Numbered from the stretch's first letter, positions 51,210 to 60,222 are shown. The stretch: DNA of 64,000 nucleotides from Litorimonas taeanensis (GCF_003634015.1 NZ_RBII01000002.1:833597-897596); one strand, 5' to 3'. Translations and numbers: made by a program. Notes: a model not told the origin generated them from the letters alone.

Positions 51210-52291
51210 TACAATATGTCAGTCTTGTCGCGGGATTTAAGCGTATCGACGACATCTTTCACTTTTTGACTGTCTCCGGCTTTCGTTATCAACACGGCAT
51301 CATCCGTGGCGACGATTATAATGTCTTCAAGGCCAATGGCCGCAATGGTGAGCGTATCAGACCGGATGAGCGTATTTTTACAGTCAATATCGACGATGTC
51401 ACCCGCGCCGGCGTTAAGCGCGCCCTGTTCAATGGCGCGTTCACGGATAGAATCCCAAGAGCCAATATCGCTCCATCCAATATTGACGGGACTTATCACA
51501 TTCACATTCTCTGCTTTTTCCATGATGGCATAATCAATTGAATTACTTTCACAGGCCGCAAAGCTTTCATAATCAAGGAATAAAGAGGGTTGGCTATAGG
51601 TGCCAGATTTAATAGCGGTTTCGCAGGACTTTAAAATCTGAGGCGCATGTTTTTGAAAGCTCGATATCATGGTCTCGGCCGTGAACAGAAACATGCCAGA
51701 ATTCCAGCTGTAATTTCCGGCCCTTAAATAGGACTTGGCCGTGTCTAGGTCAGGTTTCTCGACGAAAGCCTCGACCTCATAACTGTCCGTTCCAACATTT
51801 TTCCCTGCGCGAATATATCCATATCCCGTCTCAGGGCCTGTGGGTTGAATGCCAAATGTGACTAAGGCTCCGTCTAAGGCTCGCGTGACGCCAGATTGGA
51901 TTGAGTCCCAAAATTTCGTCGCCGCTTCTATATGATGGTCGGCAGGCAGTAATAATATCAGCGCATCAGAATCGTCTTCCCCTAATATGAGCGCTGTACA
52001 GGCGGCCACAGGCGCGGTGTTCTTCGCACAAGGTTCAAGGATGATTTTATGCGGCGTAACCCCTTCAGCGTCGCAGGCTTGTAAAATGTGCTTTTGATGA
52101 TGTTCGGCGCATACAAAACTGGGCGGCATAAACTTTAATGGCGCTGTGCTGGGAAAGCGCCGCATCGTCTCTCTTAACATCGATTTGTCGGTTACAATCG
52201 GCTGATATTGCTTTGGCAACGCTTTGCGCGACAATGGCCAAAGGCGGGTTCCCGAACCGCCGCACATGATAACGGGGTATATTTTCTGCAC
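51209..52291 (-). CDS. manC: Mannose-1-phosphate guanylyltransferase
   Basis: 360 residues; makes GDP-mannose from mannose-1-phosphate and GTP. N-terminal nucleotidyl-transfer motif VIMCGGSGTRLWPLSR, then LLLPADHHI, TGYGYIRAG, FVEKPD, and 'WNSGMFLF'. The C-terminal PMI domain of long ManC proteins is absent, and the next gene encodes an AGE-fold isomerase instead. Start is GTG with GGGAG upstream. GDP-mannose would serve polysaccharide or LPS synthesis; no such genes are in the window. Confidence 0.93.
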   Translation of the reverse strand: MQKIYPVIMCGGSGTRLWPLSRKALPKQYQPIVTDKSMLRETMRRFPSTAPLKFMPPSFVCAEHHQKHILQACDAEGVTPHKIILEPCAKNTAPVAACTALILGEDDSDALILLLPADHHIEAATKFWDSIQSGVTRALDGALVTFGIQPTGPETGYGYIRAGKNVGTDSYEVEAFVEKPDLDTAKSYLRAGNYSWNSGMFLFTAETMISSFQKHAPQILKSCETAIKSGTYSQPSLFLDYESFAACESNSIDYAIMEKAENVNVISPVNIGWSDIGSWDSIRERAIEQGALNAGAGDIVDIDCKNTLIRSDTLTIAAIGLEDIIIVATDDAVLITKAGDSQKVKDVVDTLKSRDKTDIL

Positions 52292-52559
52292 TCTAATCTC
52301 CCAGCGGCATAAGGATTGGGCCCCTACTTTAGATCATGGAGGTTAACGTAACGCCTATTGCCAACGTAAAATTTCACTTTTTACAATGCCCCGTGGGGAT
52401 AGTCCTCATTTGGGCTAGGGGCGGCTATTGCCGTGAATGGAACGAATACTGACTTCAAGCATTTTGAGTAAGATGGCTTATGTCTAAGCCGCGGCGGAAC
52501 CAAAGGCCATAATAGCTTCGTGCCGCCTCTCATAATTGCTCAAAGGCGCTGAACCCAGA

Positions 52560-53360
52560 ATGACCTCTATCCTTCAATTTTCTGATATCCATTTTGGGGT
52601 CGAAGATAGAGAGGCTATGGCGGCTGTGAAAGACTATAGCGATAGCCTCGCGCCTGATGTCGTCGTGATATGCGGGGACATTACACAAGACGGAAAAACG
52701 TCAGAGTTCAAATCCGCCCGAGATTGGATTGCCCGATTTTCAGGGCCCAAAGTGATTACCCCCGGTAATCATGACATCCCCGTTTACGGGGTTTTTCAGC
52801 GGCTCTTTGATCCATTTGGTCGTTATAATAAATATATCGCGCCGCTTTCAGATGGTGTCTATATTGATGAGAGTGTAGCGATTTTCCCTTACAACACATC
52901 AAGAGGCATACAGGCTAAGCTAGATTGGTCATTGGGGGTTGTTGATGTGGCTGACCTAAAGCGCGTGACGGATGCGTTTTCTTATCTTCCGCCGCGAGTT
53001 TTGAAACTGCTCGCCGTGCATCACCCTTTGATTTATCCACCCAATACGCCGCTTAGTGGGGACACTAAAAACGGACACGCCGCGATGGACATGTTGGGGA
53101 CAGCCGATATTGGCGGAATTCTAAGTGGTCATGTGCACACGCCCTTTGTGATTGAAAGAACGCCCAAAAAATCTGAGATTTTATCGATTGGTTCGGGAAC
53201 ATTATCGACACGGATTCGCGGCAAACCTGCGAGCTTCAATCATGTTGAAGTCTCTAAGGATGACGTAAAAGTGACAGCAATTGATTGGATAAATGGCCAT
53301 TTTGTGCGGCAAGAAACTTGGCGCAAAGACAGAGCGCCATTACAAAAAACAGGGCCGTAA
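52560..53360 (+). CDS. Metallophosphoesterase (CpdA-like calcineurin fold)
   Basis: 266 residues from ATG 52560. All five metal-binding blocks are present: FSDIHFG (D-x-H), VVICGDITQDG (GD), TPGNHDIP (GNHD), VHHPL (H) and GHVHTP (GHxH). This arrangement is that of class III cyclic-nucleotide or phospho-diester phosphodiesterases. It lies 6 bases before a lipid-kinase-type gene, so it may act on a phospholipid rather than cAMP. Confidence 0.88.
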   Translation: MTSILQFSDIHFGVEDREAMAAVKDYSDSLAPDVVVICGDITQDGKTSEFKSARDWIARFSGPKVITPGNHDIPVYGVFQRLFDPFGRYNKYIAPLSDGVYIDESVAIFPYNTSRGIQAKLDWSLGVVDVADLKRVTDAFSYLPPRVLKLLAVHHPLIYPPNTPLSGDTKNGHAAMDMLGTADIGGILSGHVHTPFVIERTPKKSEILSIGSGTLSTRIRGKPASFNHVEVSKDDVKVTAIDWINGHFVRQETWRKDRAPLQKTGP

Positions 53361-53366
53361 AACAAC

Positions 53367-54284
53367 ATGATGTCATATAAAAAACCCGTCGTGATTATTA
53401 ATACGGCCTCAGGCAGTAGTTCAGATATTCGCGAAGAAATTTCCGAAATTTTTCAAAAAGACTATGGCGTGTCGCCTCGCTGTTATCTCATTCAAAGTCA
53501 GGATTTAGATGAGACCTTAGAGACGGTTTTATCTTCGGGGTGCGATTTACTGATTACATATGGCGGCGATGGGACAGCCTTGGCTGCCGCCAATAGGGCC
53601 CAAGACTTCATGGCCAATGACGTCGCGGTACCCGTTGTACCTCTGCCGGGCGGTACAATGAATGTCCTGCCAAAAGCGCTCTATGGCACAGAAGATTGGG
53701 AAGCGGCCCTGCGCTTGGCTCTATCGCAAAGTCAGCCCTGTTGGCGCCCTGTCGGGGTCATCAATGATTGTATCTTTATTGTCGCTGCGATGATTGGCAC
53801 GATTGTCAGAATGGGCGTGACGCGAGAGCTTGTTCGTGAAGGCGACATTATTGCAGCGTCTAAAAATCTGACAGAAACAATCAAAGAGAGCCTTCAAGAG
53901 GTTCGCCAAGATAATGCCAAAAACCGCTCTGCCGCTCATTTTGATTATATTTTAAATCATGATGGCCGGCGAGTTATTCAAAGCGCAAATTTACTTCTCT
54001 TTACCTGTCCGAATATGAACGAATTTTCTATTCAACCCGAAGCCTTTGAAGCGGTTGGTGTGGATGTTCACTCTTTCTCAGATTTGTCTTCACTGGGCCT
54101 ATCTGCCTTTTTTAATAAATGGCGAGAGGATGAAGCGACGCATTTGGCCTTTACAGACAGAGCAAAAGTTCTCGGAGACGGGGAAATCGATGTGCTGCTC
54201 GACGGGGAGCATAGAATGATGCAGTTTCCCTTGACGATTGCGTTGAAACAAAAGGGCGCGCTGTTCTTATGCCCGCCGCTTTGA
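53367..54284 (+). CDS. Diacylglycerol kinase family lipid kinase
   Basis: 305 residues, DAGK catalytic domain: VVIINTASGSSSDIREEI, the nucleotide loop TYGGDGTALAAANRAQ and PLPGGTMNVLPKALYG (glycine-rich GGT-N), then a beta-rich C-terminal domain. It is close to YegS/BmrU enzymes that phosphorylate diacylglycerol, ceramide or phosphatidylglycerol. Transcribed with the phosphoesterase gene upstream. Substrate not resolved. Confidence 0.9.
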   Translation: MMSYKKPVVIINTASGSSSDIREEISEIFQKDYGVSPRCYLIQSQDLDETLETVLSSGCDLLITYGGDGTALAAANRAQDFMANDVAVPVVPLPGGTMNVLPKALYGTEDWEAALRLALSQSQPCWRPVGVINDCIFIVAAMIGTIVRMGVTRELVREGDIIAASKNLTETIKESLQEVRQDNAKNRSAAHFDYILNHDGRRVIQSANLLLFTCPNMNEFSIQPEAFEAVGVDVHSFSDLSSLGLSAFFNKWREDEATHLAFTDRAKVLGDGEIDVLLDGEHRMMQFPLTIALKQKGALFLCPPL

Positions 54285-54341
54285 TAAAGATTTCGGTCTG
54301 CAATCTTGCAGCAAAAGAGCCGTCTCTTTCACCCCGATTAT

Positions 54342-55211
54342 TCAATCAACCGAAAAGCTCAGGCTTGAAAAAATAGTATCATAATCCGCTTGGGTTTTAT
54401 CTTCCAGAGGATCAGACCAAACGACATGTTGCATCCAGCTGCCTCTTTCAGGGCGCTTAAATTCAACAAACCCATTAGCATCTGATTTTTGCGAGTCGAT
54501 ACGTCCGCGCTCTCCGTCTAAATCTATCAATCCGACCTGCGCGCCTTTAAGAGGGGCGCCGCGATAAAATATTTGAGAGCGAATTCTGCCGCCTGCCTCT
54601 ATGCGGGCAGGGTTTTCCATAGGGACAATTTCAAGCGTAAGCCCAAGAGGTTTTGAGAGATAAACAGGGTCTGACTTTGGCAAAGGCCCAACTTGGATGA
54701 TCGTTTTCCCCCGCCGTGAATAGATTTCTTTTCCTGGCTTATGTGCAGACTTTTTCAAGAGCCGATCAATCTTGATGGGTAACAGCCCTTCTTCTTCTAC
54801 ATAGTCATTGAATTTTTCACTCTCTAATTCACTAAAGGCATGGGTGGTTTCAATGGATAGAATATGCAGCCCTGTATCTGAGAGCCGTATGGGTAAGGCT
54901 TTTGACGTCTTGGCAGCAGACAATGCGCCCTGATGATCTGTCAGACCTGTTGCGCCAAGCGAGCGAAAAGAAATGATACGATGGGGATCAACAGGCCAAG
55001 CCATTTTATCGACGGGGTGCCCTACCATGACAGAAATATTGAGCGCCGAATTGGCAGGCGTAGAATAAGCATCAGGTGACAGCCAAAAATCATGAGCCTG
55101 TGAAGAAAAGGGTAAGGCAGAGATAAACAAAACTGAGGCTAGTATGTCGGTGCGTAGATATGAGAAGAGAGACTTGCGGCGCCTTTTTCTAGTGAATTGC
55201 ATCATAGTCAT
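54342..55211 (-). CDS. DUF4198 periplasmic protein
   Basis: 289 residues; a long basic n-region (RKRRRKSLFSYL) precedes a hydrophobic signal segment (about 24-39, cleaved after SQA). The mature start HDFWLSPDAY is the DUF4198 hallmark and may bind metal through its N-terminal His. The rest is beta-rich with HPVDKMAWPVDP, a YRGAPLKGAQVGLIDLDGE block of Ig-like type and 'DANGFVEFKRPERG'. Such proteins are linked to metal (Co/Ni) uptake or to TonB receptors. It stands alone; divergent from the next sigma-like gene. Confidence 0.82.
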   Translation of the reverse strand: MTMMQFTRKRRRKSLFSYLRTDILASVLFISALPFSSQAHDFWLSPDAYSTPANSALNISVMVGHPVDKMAWPVDPHRIISFRSLGATGLTDHQGALSAAKTSKALPIRLSDTGLHILSIETTHAFSELESEKFNDYVEEEGLLPIKIDRLLKKSAHKPGKEIYSRRGKTIIQVGPLPKSDPVYLSKPLGLTLEIVPMENPARIEAGGRIRSQIFYRGAPLKGAQVGLIDLDGERGRIDSQKSDANGFVEFKRPERGSWMQHVVWSDPLEDKTQADYDTIFSSLSFSVD

Positions 55212-55519
55212 ATTAAGGCTCCGGATTTTATCATTCAGAATAGATACGTTTCAGGCTGGTCTGTGGGTGCAGCCGAAAGGAAAAAGTTCGCCGTGCACGT
55301 TAAGCTCTGCTGTGTTCGCAGAGCTTTGGTGGGTATGATAAAATAAATTGCACCAATCTATGCTATCTTAACGTATTTACTATATTGCGATGGTGAAGGT
55401 GTTCAGGCACATGTAAACCAGAAAGGGCGCAGTGAAATGATGTGTAAACAGACCAAATAACAATGCGGGATAGGCTCACTTTTTTATTTGCTCGCTTAGA
55501 AACGGGAGGAGCAGAGATT
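55212..55519. other. 308-base divergent promoter region
   Basis: It separates DUF4198 (minus) from the sigma/anti-sigma unit (plus). It is A+T-rich near 55340-55400 and contains GGGAGGA (55504-55510), the ribosome site of the sigma-like gene. I see no other gene and no defined operator. Confidence 0.4.
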
Positions 55520-55954
55520 ATGTCAGAAATCTATACTCTGACCTCGGCTCATCTTTATGGTATTATACATCGTATATTACCCGAAGACCCAATGGCGTCT
55601 CGCGTTTTGAAATCTGTTTATGCCAGAGTGTGGGAGCGCCGCCACGAAATCGCCAAACAAGTCGCAGACCCTGTTGTCTATCTCAGAACGCTGGCTCATC
55701 GCTATGCAATTGATTATAAGTTTACGCATAATATCAAATCGGTTCTGGAGCAAAAATCAGCCATTGAATCGAATGGCAAGATAGAAAGTTTAAAGGGGTT
55801 AAACATTAAACCTGCTGATATAAAATTGTTAAGGCGTGCCTATCTCGATGGTTTGTCTTGCGAAGATTTGGCGGACCTAGAGGGCACGACGGCGAATGAT
55901 GTGAGAACGCGCCTTGCCCAGCTGTCTCATAAACTTAATCAGGAGGTATTATGA
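55520..55954 (+). CDS. Sigma-70 ECF-like protein, divergent
   Basis: 144 residues from ATG 55520, chosen for GGGAGGA just upstream. Residues 10-70 resemble sigma region 2 (HLYGIIHRILPEDPMASRVLKSVYARVWERR, then VYLRTLAHRYAIDYK), and residues 98-140 region 4 (RRAYLDGLSCEDLADLEGTTANDVRTRLAQLSHKL). Both are weak: the usual region 2 aromatic block is reduced. It overlaps the anti-sigma gene by 4 bases. It could be a true but unusual ECF factor or a sigma mimic. Confidence 0.7.
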   Translation: MSEIYTLTSAHLYGIIHRILPEDPMASRVLKSVYARVWERRHEIAKQVADPVVYLRTLAHRYAIDYKFTHNIKSVLEQKSAIESNGKIESLKGLNIKPADIKLLRRAYLDGLSCEDLADLEGTTANDVRTRLAQLSHKLNQEVL

Positions 55955-56685
55955 CTTTTGATACGCCTGAATATGAAAGCCTCGCTATCGCTTATTTAAC
56001 GGGGCAGGCGACACAGGAACAAGTCGCGACTTATCGACGGCTTTATGCCACCAATGATCAGTTCAAGGCTGTGGTACGAAATATAGAAACTTGGCTTGCA
56101 CCGTTAAACGAAGACGTGCCTGATCGTCTTGCGCCAGAGGGTCTCTTAGAGAGCCTACTTGAAGATATTGAAAAAGACGCGGTTGAAGCGGGCGAGGCGT
56201 CTCTGAATGCAGTCGCTGTAAATGATAATAGCGTCAAGAAATGGAAATTTGCCGCGATGGCCGCTTCGGCTTTGGCGGTGCTGGCCATAGGATCGCACTT
56301 TATACCTTTGGGGAGTAAACCCGCCGCGCCGAGTGAAGAAACCCAAACGCTCATGGCGCTTTTGTCTGATAATACACAGCCAGAGCTGATGGCTATTATT
56401 TATGAACCCAAAACGGGCCGTGTTATTGCGCGTTTGTCAAATGTGGAAATTCCGCCCGAGAAAGATCTGCAATTATGGTTGATCCGAGAGGGCGAAGCCG
56501 CCCCGCGTTCATTAGGCGTGCTTAATCCGGCAAAGACAAGCAATCAGATTGATTTTGATATTCCAATTCTTTTGCAAAATGAAACAGATACATTGGCGAT
56601 CAGTTTGGAAAATCTGGGCGGGTCAAAATCCGCAGGCCCAGAAGGGCCCGTGCTTTACACAGGCGCAGTATCCGCTTTGCATTAA
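55951..56685 (+). CDS. Anti-sigma factor, RskA/anti-sigma-K type
   Basis: 244 residues: an N-terminal zinc-free anti-sigma helical domain (about 1-75, ESLAIAYLTGQATQEQVATYRRLYATNDQFKAVV), one TM helix (about 94-110) and a periplasmic RskA domain (about 130-244) with ELMAIIYEPKTGRVIARLSNVEIPPEKDLQLWLIREGEAAPRSLG. This is the anti-sigma-K fold that holds a SigK-type ECF factor and releases it after a redox or envelope signal. It overlaps the sigma-like gene and faces a second, more typical ECF gene (56705-57337) tail to tail. Confidence 0.88.
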   Translation: MTFDTPEYESLAIAYLTGQATQEQVATYRRLYATNDQFKAVVRNIETWLAPLNEDVPDRLAPEGLLESLLEDIEKDAVEAGEASLNAVAVNDNSVKKWKFAAMAASALAVLAIGSHFIPLGSKPAAPSEETQTLMALLSDNTQPELMAIIYEPKTGRVIARLSNVEIPPEKDLQLWLIREGEAAPRSLGVLNPAKTSNQIDFDIPILLQNETDTLAISLENLGGSKSAGPEGPVLYTGAVSALH

Positions 56686-56704
56686 GCGCGGTAATAAAGG
56701 GAGC

Positions 56705-57337
56705 TTAGAGGAGCGTTTTAATATCTTCTACGCCGAGGTCTTTTTTCAGTTTTGAAAGACCGCGCCGTACCCAGCTTTTGGCTGTGTTTGTGGGGACCCC
56801 AATTTTTACGCCAATTTCTTTGGAGGTCAGGCCATAGACCGCGCTAAGAACCACAGCGTCGCGCGTATTCGCGGTTAAAGCTTGTAAATGCGGGGCTATT
56901 AAGCGCCGCAACAGCAAGCGTTTCGCGCTCATATCCGATTGCATTTTTTCGTCTTCTAGCGTTTCAGATAATTGTTCTGTTGTTGAAAAGCGTTTCCGCT
57001 TTCTCATTAAATCAAGCGCTTTGTTTCGCGTGATAACAAGTATCCACGTAAAAGCTTTGCCCTTCTTTGGGTCAAAAGACCCCGCATTTCGCCAAACGGA
57101 TAAATAGGCTTGTTGCAGAATATCAAAGGTCAAAGCTTCATCTTTTATCATTGATAAAATGATGGCGTTTAATTTGGGCGCCGTAATTTTGTATAATTCC
57201 TCAAAGGCTTTTCGGTCACCTTGCGACATAGAGTGCAGGCATTTTGCTAATTTAGCATTCGAAATATCAAAAGCTGACAATATGCGCCCTCCCAAGCCCG
57301 TTAGTTCAAATACGCTATAGCGCGCTATAGGTTCCAA
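56705..57337 (-). CDS. ECF sigma factor, SigK/RpoE-like
   Basis: 210 residues: sigma-2 (about 40-115, LYKITAPKLNAIILSMIKDEALTFDILQQAYLSVW and KAFTWILVITRNKALDLMRKRKR) and sigma-4 (145-205, LQALTANTRDAVVLSAVYGLTSKEIGVKIGVPTNTAKSWVRRGL). It is the type usually partnered with RskA-like anti-sigma factors, so the convergent anti-sigma gene is its probable partner. The first 35 residues are extra; an inner ATG (MSQGDRKAF) is possible. DUF4331 genes are common targets near such factors. Confidence 0.92.
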   Translation of the reverse strand: MEPIARYSVFELTGLGGRILSAFDISNAKLAKCLHSMSQGDRKAFEELYKITAPKLNAIILSMIKDEALTFDILQQAYLSVWRNAGSFDPKKGKAFTWILVITRNKALDLMRKRKRFSTTEQLSETLEDEKMQSDMSAKRLLLRRLIAPHLQALTANTRDAVVLSAVYGLTSKEIGVKIGVPTNTAKSWVRRGLSKLKKDLGVEDIKTLL

Positions 57338-57483
57338 AATAAAGTCAGTTCTTTTGCACCAAAACCTATCCCCCCTTCGTAACTGAAATACCCGGCGGCT
57401 GTTTTAGGCCGAGCCGGGGCATGTTCTTCGGAAAATGGGCGGGATTTCTACAGCGCCATTCAAAATTGAAACAGGATCGACAT

Positions 57484-59028
57484 ATGACTAAAAATACCCT
57501 TTTGCCTCCCGGGCGTTTTACAAAGGCCTTGCTCGCCACAAGCGCCATTTTAGCGGCAACCGCTGTGACCCTCCCATCTTGGGCTTCAAGCCACAGAGAA
57601 GCGCCAGCCATTACTGAAACGCCCAAAGTGGATGGGACTGACTTTTACATGTTCCGCTCTTATGAACCGGGCCGCGAAGGCTTTGTGACATTTATTGCCA
57701 ATTATCAGCCTATCCAGTCACCTTATGGTGGGCCAAATTATTTCACGATGGATCCTGACGCGCTTTATGAAATTCATATCGATAATGATGGGGACGCCAT
57801 AGAAGACATCACTTATTCTTTTGATTTTGATAATAACCTGGTCAACGGTACGGGCGTGACATTAGAGATCGGAGATAAAACTCTGCCTATTCCATTGCGC
57901 GCTGCCGGCGTTATTTCTGCGGGCGATAGTTCTGCATTGGGCGAAACTGAAACCTATAAATTGCGCGTTATTGAGGGCGACCGCCGCTCAGGTAGTGCCA
58001 CAGAGGTTTCAACTACATTTACCAAGCCGCTTGATAATGTCGGGAATAAAACCATCCCGGATTATAAGGCCTATGCCGACCAATATATTTATGATGTGAC
58101 CCTGCCGGGCTGTACTGTGCCGGGTAAGGTGTTTGTGGGTCAGCGCGCCGAAGCGTTCGCCGTGAACCTTGGCGAGATATTTGATTTGGTCAATTTGGTG
58201 CCATTAGAAGGCGCTATTGAACAAGATCGGGCCAATGATGACTTGGTAGGCAAAGCCAATGTGACCTCTATCGCTATGGAAGTGCCAATCACATGCCTTA
58301 CAGGTAATGGTAACGGAACAATCGGGGCGTGGACGACGGCAAGCTTGCCGCAAGCCAGCTTGAAAGACCCAACGCCAACATATGAACAGCCTGCTTTGCA
58401 AGGCGGTGCTTATGTTCAGGTGTCGCGTCTCTCTGCGCCTTTGGTCAATGAGGTCGTCATCGGCATGCCCTTTAAAGATCTGTTTAATGGATCTGAGCCA
58501 AAAGACGACGCGCAAGCCGCCGACTTTGTGACACATCCAACGCTGCCCGCTTTGATTGATATTCTATTCAGAGACGCTTTGGGCGCAGAAGATAATATCG
58601 CCCCATCAAACCTGCCGCGTACAGATTTGGTCGCCGCTTTTCTGACAGGCTTTCCGGGTGTAAATCAACAAAGCACAGTGACGGCGTCTGAAATGATGCG
58701 GTTAAATACAGCCATTACGGCAACGCCGCAGGCTACGCAAAGCCCTCTAGGCGTCGCAGGCAATGACCTTGCAGGTTTCCCGAATGGCCGCCGCCCCGGT
58801 GATGATACAGTCGACATTGCGCTGCGTGTTGTCATGGGCGCGCTATGTCATGACATCCCCGTCAATGGCGTCCCAACGAATTTGGGATATTGCTCACCAG
58901 AGGATGCGCCGGTCGGAGACCAGCCCTTTACAGATGGCGCGCCCCTCTCGGCGATGGATGTGATGAATGCGTTTCCATATCTGAACACACCGCTCAGAGG
59001 TTCACCCAATAATGAAGACCAAAACTAG
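57484..59028 (+). CDS. DUF4331 secreted protein
   Basis: 514 residues from ATG 57484; signal peptide about 1-35 ending near SWA. The mature start SSHREAPAITETPKVDGTDFYMF is the DUF4331 hallmark, followed by NDGDAIEDITYSFDF, ALAMEV-like blocks and a closing FPYLNTPLRG. The family is secreted, of unknown function, and often controlled by ECF sigma/anti-sigma pairs. Several Asp/Asn-rich loops (DNDGD) suggest calcium. Divergent from the ECF gene, 146 bases apart, and followed after 12 bases by a small lipoprotein. Confidence 0.9.
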   Translation: MTKNTLLPPGRFTKALLATSAILAATAVTLPSWASSHREAPAITETPKVDGTDFYMFRSYEPGREGFVTFIANYQPIQSPYGGPNYFTMDPDALYEIHIDNDGDAIEDITYSFDFDNNLVNGTGVTLEIGDKTLPIPLRAAGVISAGDSSALGETETYKLRVIEGDRRSGSATEVSTTFTKPLDNVGNKTIPDYKAYADQYIYDVTLPGCTVPGKVFVGQRAEAFAVNLGEIFDLVNLVPLEGAIEQDRANDDLVGKANVTSIAMEVPITCLTGNGNGTIGAWTTASLPQASLKDPTPTYEQPALQGGAYVQVSRLSAPLVNEVVIGMPFKDLFNGSEPKDDAQAADFVTHPTLPALIDILFRDALGAEDNIAPSNLPRTDLVAAFLTGFPGVNQQSTVTASEMMRLNTAITATPQATQSPLGVAGNDLAGFPNGRRPGDDTVDIALRVVMGALCHDIPVNGVPTNLGYCSPEDAPVGDQPFTDGAPLSAMDVMNAFPYLNTPLRGSPNNEDQN

Positions 59029-59040
59029 GAGGTTAATTGA

Positions 59041-59355
59041 ATGAAAAAACCATTTTCTATTAAAAACGGCCTCTTAATGGCGACGGCGGCAATTGCCCTC
59101 GTCGCTTGCGGCGGCGGCGGTGATAATAACTATACAGCGCCCCCTGTTGGTATGTTGCCACCGCCTCCACCGCCGCCTCCGCCGCCTCCGCCACCGCCGC
59201 CACCGCCGCCAACTGGGACGGCGCCGCAGCAGGCTGGTGCCGGTTTTGCGGCCGCCTTTAACTTGACGGCAACAGACGAGCCTGTTGATCCGATGCAAGG
59301 TGATATCATCCCCTTGGATAAGACAGCGGAGCCTATAATTATTCCTGATGCTTAA
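59041..59355 (+). CDS. Small lipoprotein with 18-proline run
   Basis: 104 residues: lipobox LVAC (Cys23) followed by GGGG, then a run of 18 prolines (40-57) and a short acidic tail (DEPVDPMQGDIIPLDK). It is 12 bases after the DUF4331 gene, so the two are co-expressed. A polyproline rod on a lipid anchor could be a spacer to reach the outer membrane or peptidoglycan. The tail matches no family I know. Confidence 0.8.
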   Translation: MKKPFSIKNGLLMATAAIALVACGGGGDNNYTAPPVGMLPPPPPPPPPPPPPPPPPPTGTAPQQAGAGFAAAFNLTATDEPVDPMQGDIIPLDKTAEPIIIPDA

Positions 59356-59378
59356 ATTTTAAAGTGTCTGAAATTAAA

Positions 59379-59409
59379 TGAAAAGCCGCCCTGTCTTGGG
59401 CGGCTTTTT
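59379..59409. terminator. Bidirectional Rho-independent terminator
   Basis: AAAAGCCGCCC (59381-59391), loop TGTCTT, GGGCGGCTTTTT (59398-59409). T-runs on both strands serve the lipoprotein gene (plus) and the convergent 59457-59990 gene (minus). Confidence 0.93.
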
Positions 59410-59456
59410 AATGTCTCGTATAATGACGCGCGATAGGTTCATCGCGCCACACATCC

Positions 59457-59990
59457 TTAGCGTTTGGGCGCGGCGGCATCCATCTCTACGACAGACAGCG
59501 CATTAATGCGCCATCCCCCTCCAATATTAGAATAAATAATATCAAACCGAATGGATTTTGGACGGAAGTCAAAACCGCCCCTAAGCCGTAATGTCCCATC
59601 TGATAAAATCTCTGGAGGTCTATAATAATTAGGGGTTGAGAGAATGCTGCGCCCGATATCAATCCGATTACGCCTTAGCTCTGAAAATAATTCAGAAAGC
59701 TGCGAGGGGGTGTTCACTTGCTGAAATTGCGGCGATCCCAATTGATTTAGGACGGTATAATTATTTGTCCGATTGGCATTATCTAAGGCAATCATGGTCG
59801 ACCAAACGAGGCGGGCCAATGTGTTTTCATCTGGCAAAGCGGGTCGTATCTGAGCGGGGCTTTGTCCTTGGGCCCTTGCAGGACTTTGGACGCTATTTTG
59901 CGCAAAGGCCGCCTCATACCCACTGCAGGATAAAATAATCGCCGCGCAAAGAGCGCCAGAGCGTTTAAGGGGAAACTTTATCAAAGGCAT
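59457..59990 (-). CDS. Secreted protein of unknown function
   Basis: 177 residues; start 59990 chosen for AAAGGA upstream and a good signal peptide (about 1-31, cleaved after FAQ). After a Gln/Pro/Ala-rich linker comes a 100-residue domain: LARLVWSTMIALDNANRTNNYTVL, FSELRRNRIDIGRSILSTPNY, LRGGFDFRPKSIRFDIIYSNIGGGWRINALSVV. This has the look of a small NTF2-like/DUF export domain, but I can name no family. It stands alone between two terminators. Confidence 0.75.
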   Translation of the reverse strand: MPLIKFPLKRSGALCAAIILSCSGYEAAFAQNSVQSPARAQGQSPAQIRPALPDENTLARLVWSTMIALDNANRTNNYTVLNQLGSPQFQQVNTPSQLSELFSELRRNRIDIGRSILSTPNYYRPPEILSDGTLRLRGGFDFRPKSIRFDIIYSNIGGGWRINALSVVEMDAAAPKR

Positions 59991-60132
59991 GTCGGACTTT
60001 CCTTTTATCGTAAAATTTTTGAGAGCTCTTTGAACGCTTTCTACATGAATCAAGGCCGTCATGTGTAGAGCCCGTGAGCTATAAGGGTTAAAGGGAGGGT
60101 GCTTGAAATCAGGCATGAAGACTAGCGAAAAT

Positions 60133-60170
60133 TAAATAAAAAATCCCAGGCAAGAGGGCTCGCCTGGGAT
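60133..60170 (-). terminator. Rho-independent terminator of the YadA-like gene
   Basis: ATCCCAGGC (60143-60151) pairs with GCCTGGGAT (60162-60170), 9 bp, 10-base loop; on the minus strand TTTTTATTTAAT follows. It lies 53 bases past the adhesin stop. Confidence 0.88.
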
Positions 60171-60222
60171 ACCAATCAACACCGTTGTAAAAACAGACGG
60201 GTGAAGATGATTTTTGTTAAGC

